Of a stretch of DNA of 5,434 nt, positions 4,537 through 5,434 are shown one piece after another. Both the position numbers and the translations under genes were made by a program. Under the pieces are notes generated by a model that was not told where the DNA came from, made no database searches, and saw nothing but the letters and a program-made list of their open reading frames with translations. Every line of letters starts with the position of its first letter. Within the stretch, counting starts at the first letter, position 1. The DNA lies in NCBI GenBank assembly GCA_003131925.1, contig PKWC01000217.1, positions 1 to 5,434 of the forward strand, read 5' to 3'. The stretch comes from Alphaproteobacteria bacterium (GTDB lineage Bacteria; Pseudomonadota; Alphaproteobacteria; Micropepsales; Micropepsaceae).

Positions 4537-5121
4537 CTACAGAAACTCCCGCCCGCGCAAGACCGACAGGAGGCGGATGCCTTCGCGTTCGAGGTTCTCT
4601 GCCGCGCCTTCCTCCCGGTCGATGAGCACAAGCGCAGCATCGACCGTCGCACCGCCTTCGCGAGCAGCACGGGCGGCATCGAGGATCGAACCGCCCGTCG
4701 TCGCCACATCGTCGAGAATCATCGCGCGTGATCCTGCGAGCGTTTCACCTGGTCCGAGACCTTCGATCAATTCCTTCGTGCCGTGCTGCTTTGGCTTCTT
4801 GCGGACGAAGAACGTCCGCACCGGGCGGCCTTCCATCGCGCTGATCGCGGCCAGGCTGCCCATGAGCGGAACCGCGCCCATTTCGAGCCCGCCGACGAAG
4901 TCCACGCCTTCCGCGCGGATGCGTTCCAGAAAGGCCTTCGCGGCGAGATGCGCGCCGCGGGGAAACATCATGGTGGGCTTGAGATTGAAGTACATCTCGC
5001 TCTCGCGCCCCGAGGCGAGGGTGAATTTGCCACGCCGGAACGAGCGGTCGCGAATGAGTTCGAACAATTCTCTCTCATCGCGGCCCCACACTTTACCCGG
5101 CATGCCGGCGCTGTCGCTCAT
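4537..5121 (-). CDS. pyrE: Orotate phosphoribosyltransferase (194 aa)
   Basis: The enzyme joins orotate and PRPP to give OMP, the substrate of PyrF. The PRPP-binding signature is AMILDDVATTGGS (133-145, numbering from the chosen start), with the acidic pair Asp137-Asp138. The N-terminal orotate/phosphate region reads FTLASGRESEMYFNLKPTM (33-51). The flexible-loop lysines lie in VRKKPKQHG (106-114). I start at the ATG at 5121, which has GAGAG six bases upstream; a GTG at 5157 would add 12 residues (MREARFAIRELV) but lacks support, and Met7 is a further alternative. Length is somewhat short to normal for bacterial PyrE. It is convergent with pyrF, with 182 bases between the two stops. No confident promoter is seen upstream. 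Confidence 0.94.
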   Translation of the reverse strand: MSDSAGMPGKVWGRDERELFELIRDRSFRRGKFTLASGRESEMYFNLKPTMMFPRGAHLAAKAFLERIRAEGVDFVGGLEMGAVPLMGSLAAISAMEGRPVRTFFVRKKPKQHGTKELIEGLGPGETLAGSRAMILDDVATTGGSILDAARAAREGGATVDAALVLIDREEGAAENLEREGIRLLSVLRGREFL

Positions 5122-5231
5122 GACCAGCTCTCGAATTGCAAAACGTGCCTCTCGCACGGCCGCGCGTGGATGACAAGCGGGCGAGTTGCAGCGTGTTCCG
5201 ATAGGATTGAATCATCACCCCCATAGGGTCA

Positions 5232-5249
5232 TTCCCGCGAAAGCGGGAA
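5232..5249. repeat. Hairpin repeat TTCCCGC-GAAA-GCGGGAA, with an inverted partial copy at 5397-5409
   Basis: Perfect 7-base arms enclose GAAA, a GNRA-type tetraloop closed by C-G, so the RNA form should be very stable. The sequence continues into CCCAGA, and GCGGGAACCCAGA (5243-5255) returns as its exact reverse complement at 5397-5409. The two copies bracket about 140 bases. This motif is familiar, from memory, as a dispersed intergenic repeat in alphaproteobacteria. Confidence 0.7.
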
Positions 5250-5279
5250 CCCAGATGTACGGCGCGGCGAGGGAAGTTT

Positions 5280-5423
5280 GTCGCCAATTCTCATCTGCGG
5301 AAACGCTTCGATACGCAGCCCAAGGTGATCGAGGAATTCAATCGGGACTTGAACGATGGGTTCGGCGCGCTTCTTTATTTTTCGCAGCGCCGTTCTTCTG
5401 GGTTCCCGCGAAAGAGCCTGTGA
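5280..5423 (+). pseudogene. Possible remnant of a small coding sequence
   Basis: The region 5122-5434 has no convincing intact gene. One frame, open from 5214 to the TGA at 5421-5423, reads through a protein-like stretch (HLRKRFDTQPKVIEEFNRD, then LNDGFGALLYFSQRR) with mostly G or C third positions in its first half. No ATG, GTG or TTG start with a ribosome site precedes it. It then runs into the inverted palindrome copy at 5397. A second frame from ATG 5255 is open to the window edge but has no ribosome site. This may be a gene fragment between two repeat copies, or chance; I do not recognise the protein. Confidence 0.2.
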
Positions 5424-5434
5424 GGGAATTGGGT

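Noticed and set aside
5122..5157. Upstream GTG start for pyrE giving 206 residues
   Set aside because: The ATG at 5121 has GAGAG at good spacing, and the extra 12 residues are not part of the recognisable PyrE fold.
1..5434. CRISPR array, tRNA or rRNA gene
   Set aside because: No regularly spaced direct repeats, no cloverleaf-like sequence with a T-loop motif, and no rRNA-like stretch were seen on either strand.

Overview
The window looks like alphaproteobacterial chromosome. The housekeeping genes are G+C-rich, PyrF and PyrE are complete, and small proteins beginning MPKGPxG are ones I associate from memory with alphaproteobacteria. Genus cannot be settled by eye. The intergenic palindromes near the right end (TTCCCGC-GAAA-GCGGGAA and a C/G-rich 29-bp palindrome) are the kind of dispersed repeat seen in such genomes.

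Layout from left to right. (1) 24-536: a small exported protein of unknown function. (2) 537-646: no gene, but debris of mobile DNA. It holds a pair of GAGTGGCCTA repeats resembling an IS21-family end, and a 19-bp sequence nearly identical to the ends of the next element. (3) 647-3588: a complete 2,942-bp insertion with perfect 19-bp terminal inverted repeats and an 8-bp target duplication (GACCGTTG). It carries an IS1-like DDE transposase, a divergently transcribed AAA+ ATPase with a C-terminal winged-helix-like region, two overlapping small genes on the minus strand, and a small two-helix membrane protein whose stop codon touches the right inverted repeat. (4) 3589-4354: the pyrimidine gene pyrF, with a likely -35 box that straddles the target duplication. 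(5) 4355-4536: a palindromic intergenic repeat pair. (6) 4537-5121: pyrE on the minus strand, convergent with pyrF. (7) 5122-5434: an intergenic region with a GAAA-loop hairpin repeat and possibly a gene remnant.

How the genes relate. PyrE makes OMP from orotate and PRPP, and PyrF decarboxylates OMP to UMP, so the right part encodes the last two steps of UMP synthesis. The insertion sits immediately upstream of pyrF and appears to leave its promoter intact. The main point of interest is the insertion: an IS1-family-type element that is not a bare insertion sequence but a compact cargo-bearing transposon. Its AAA+ ATPase could be a target-selection or transposition regulator, or a passenger such as a defence gene; sequence alone does not decide. 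The left flank suggests that a related element used the same target site before.
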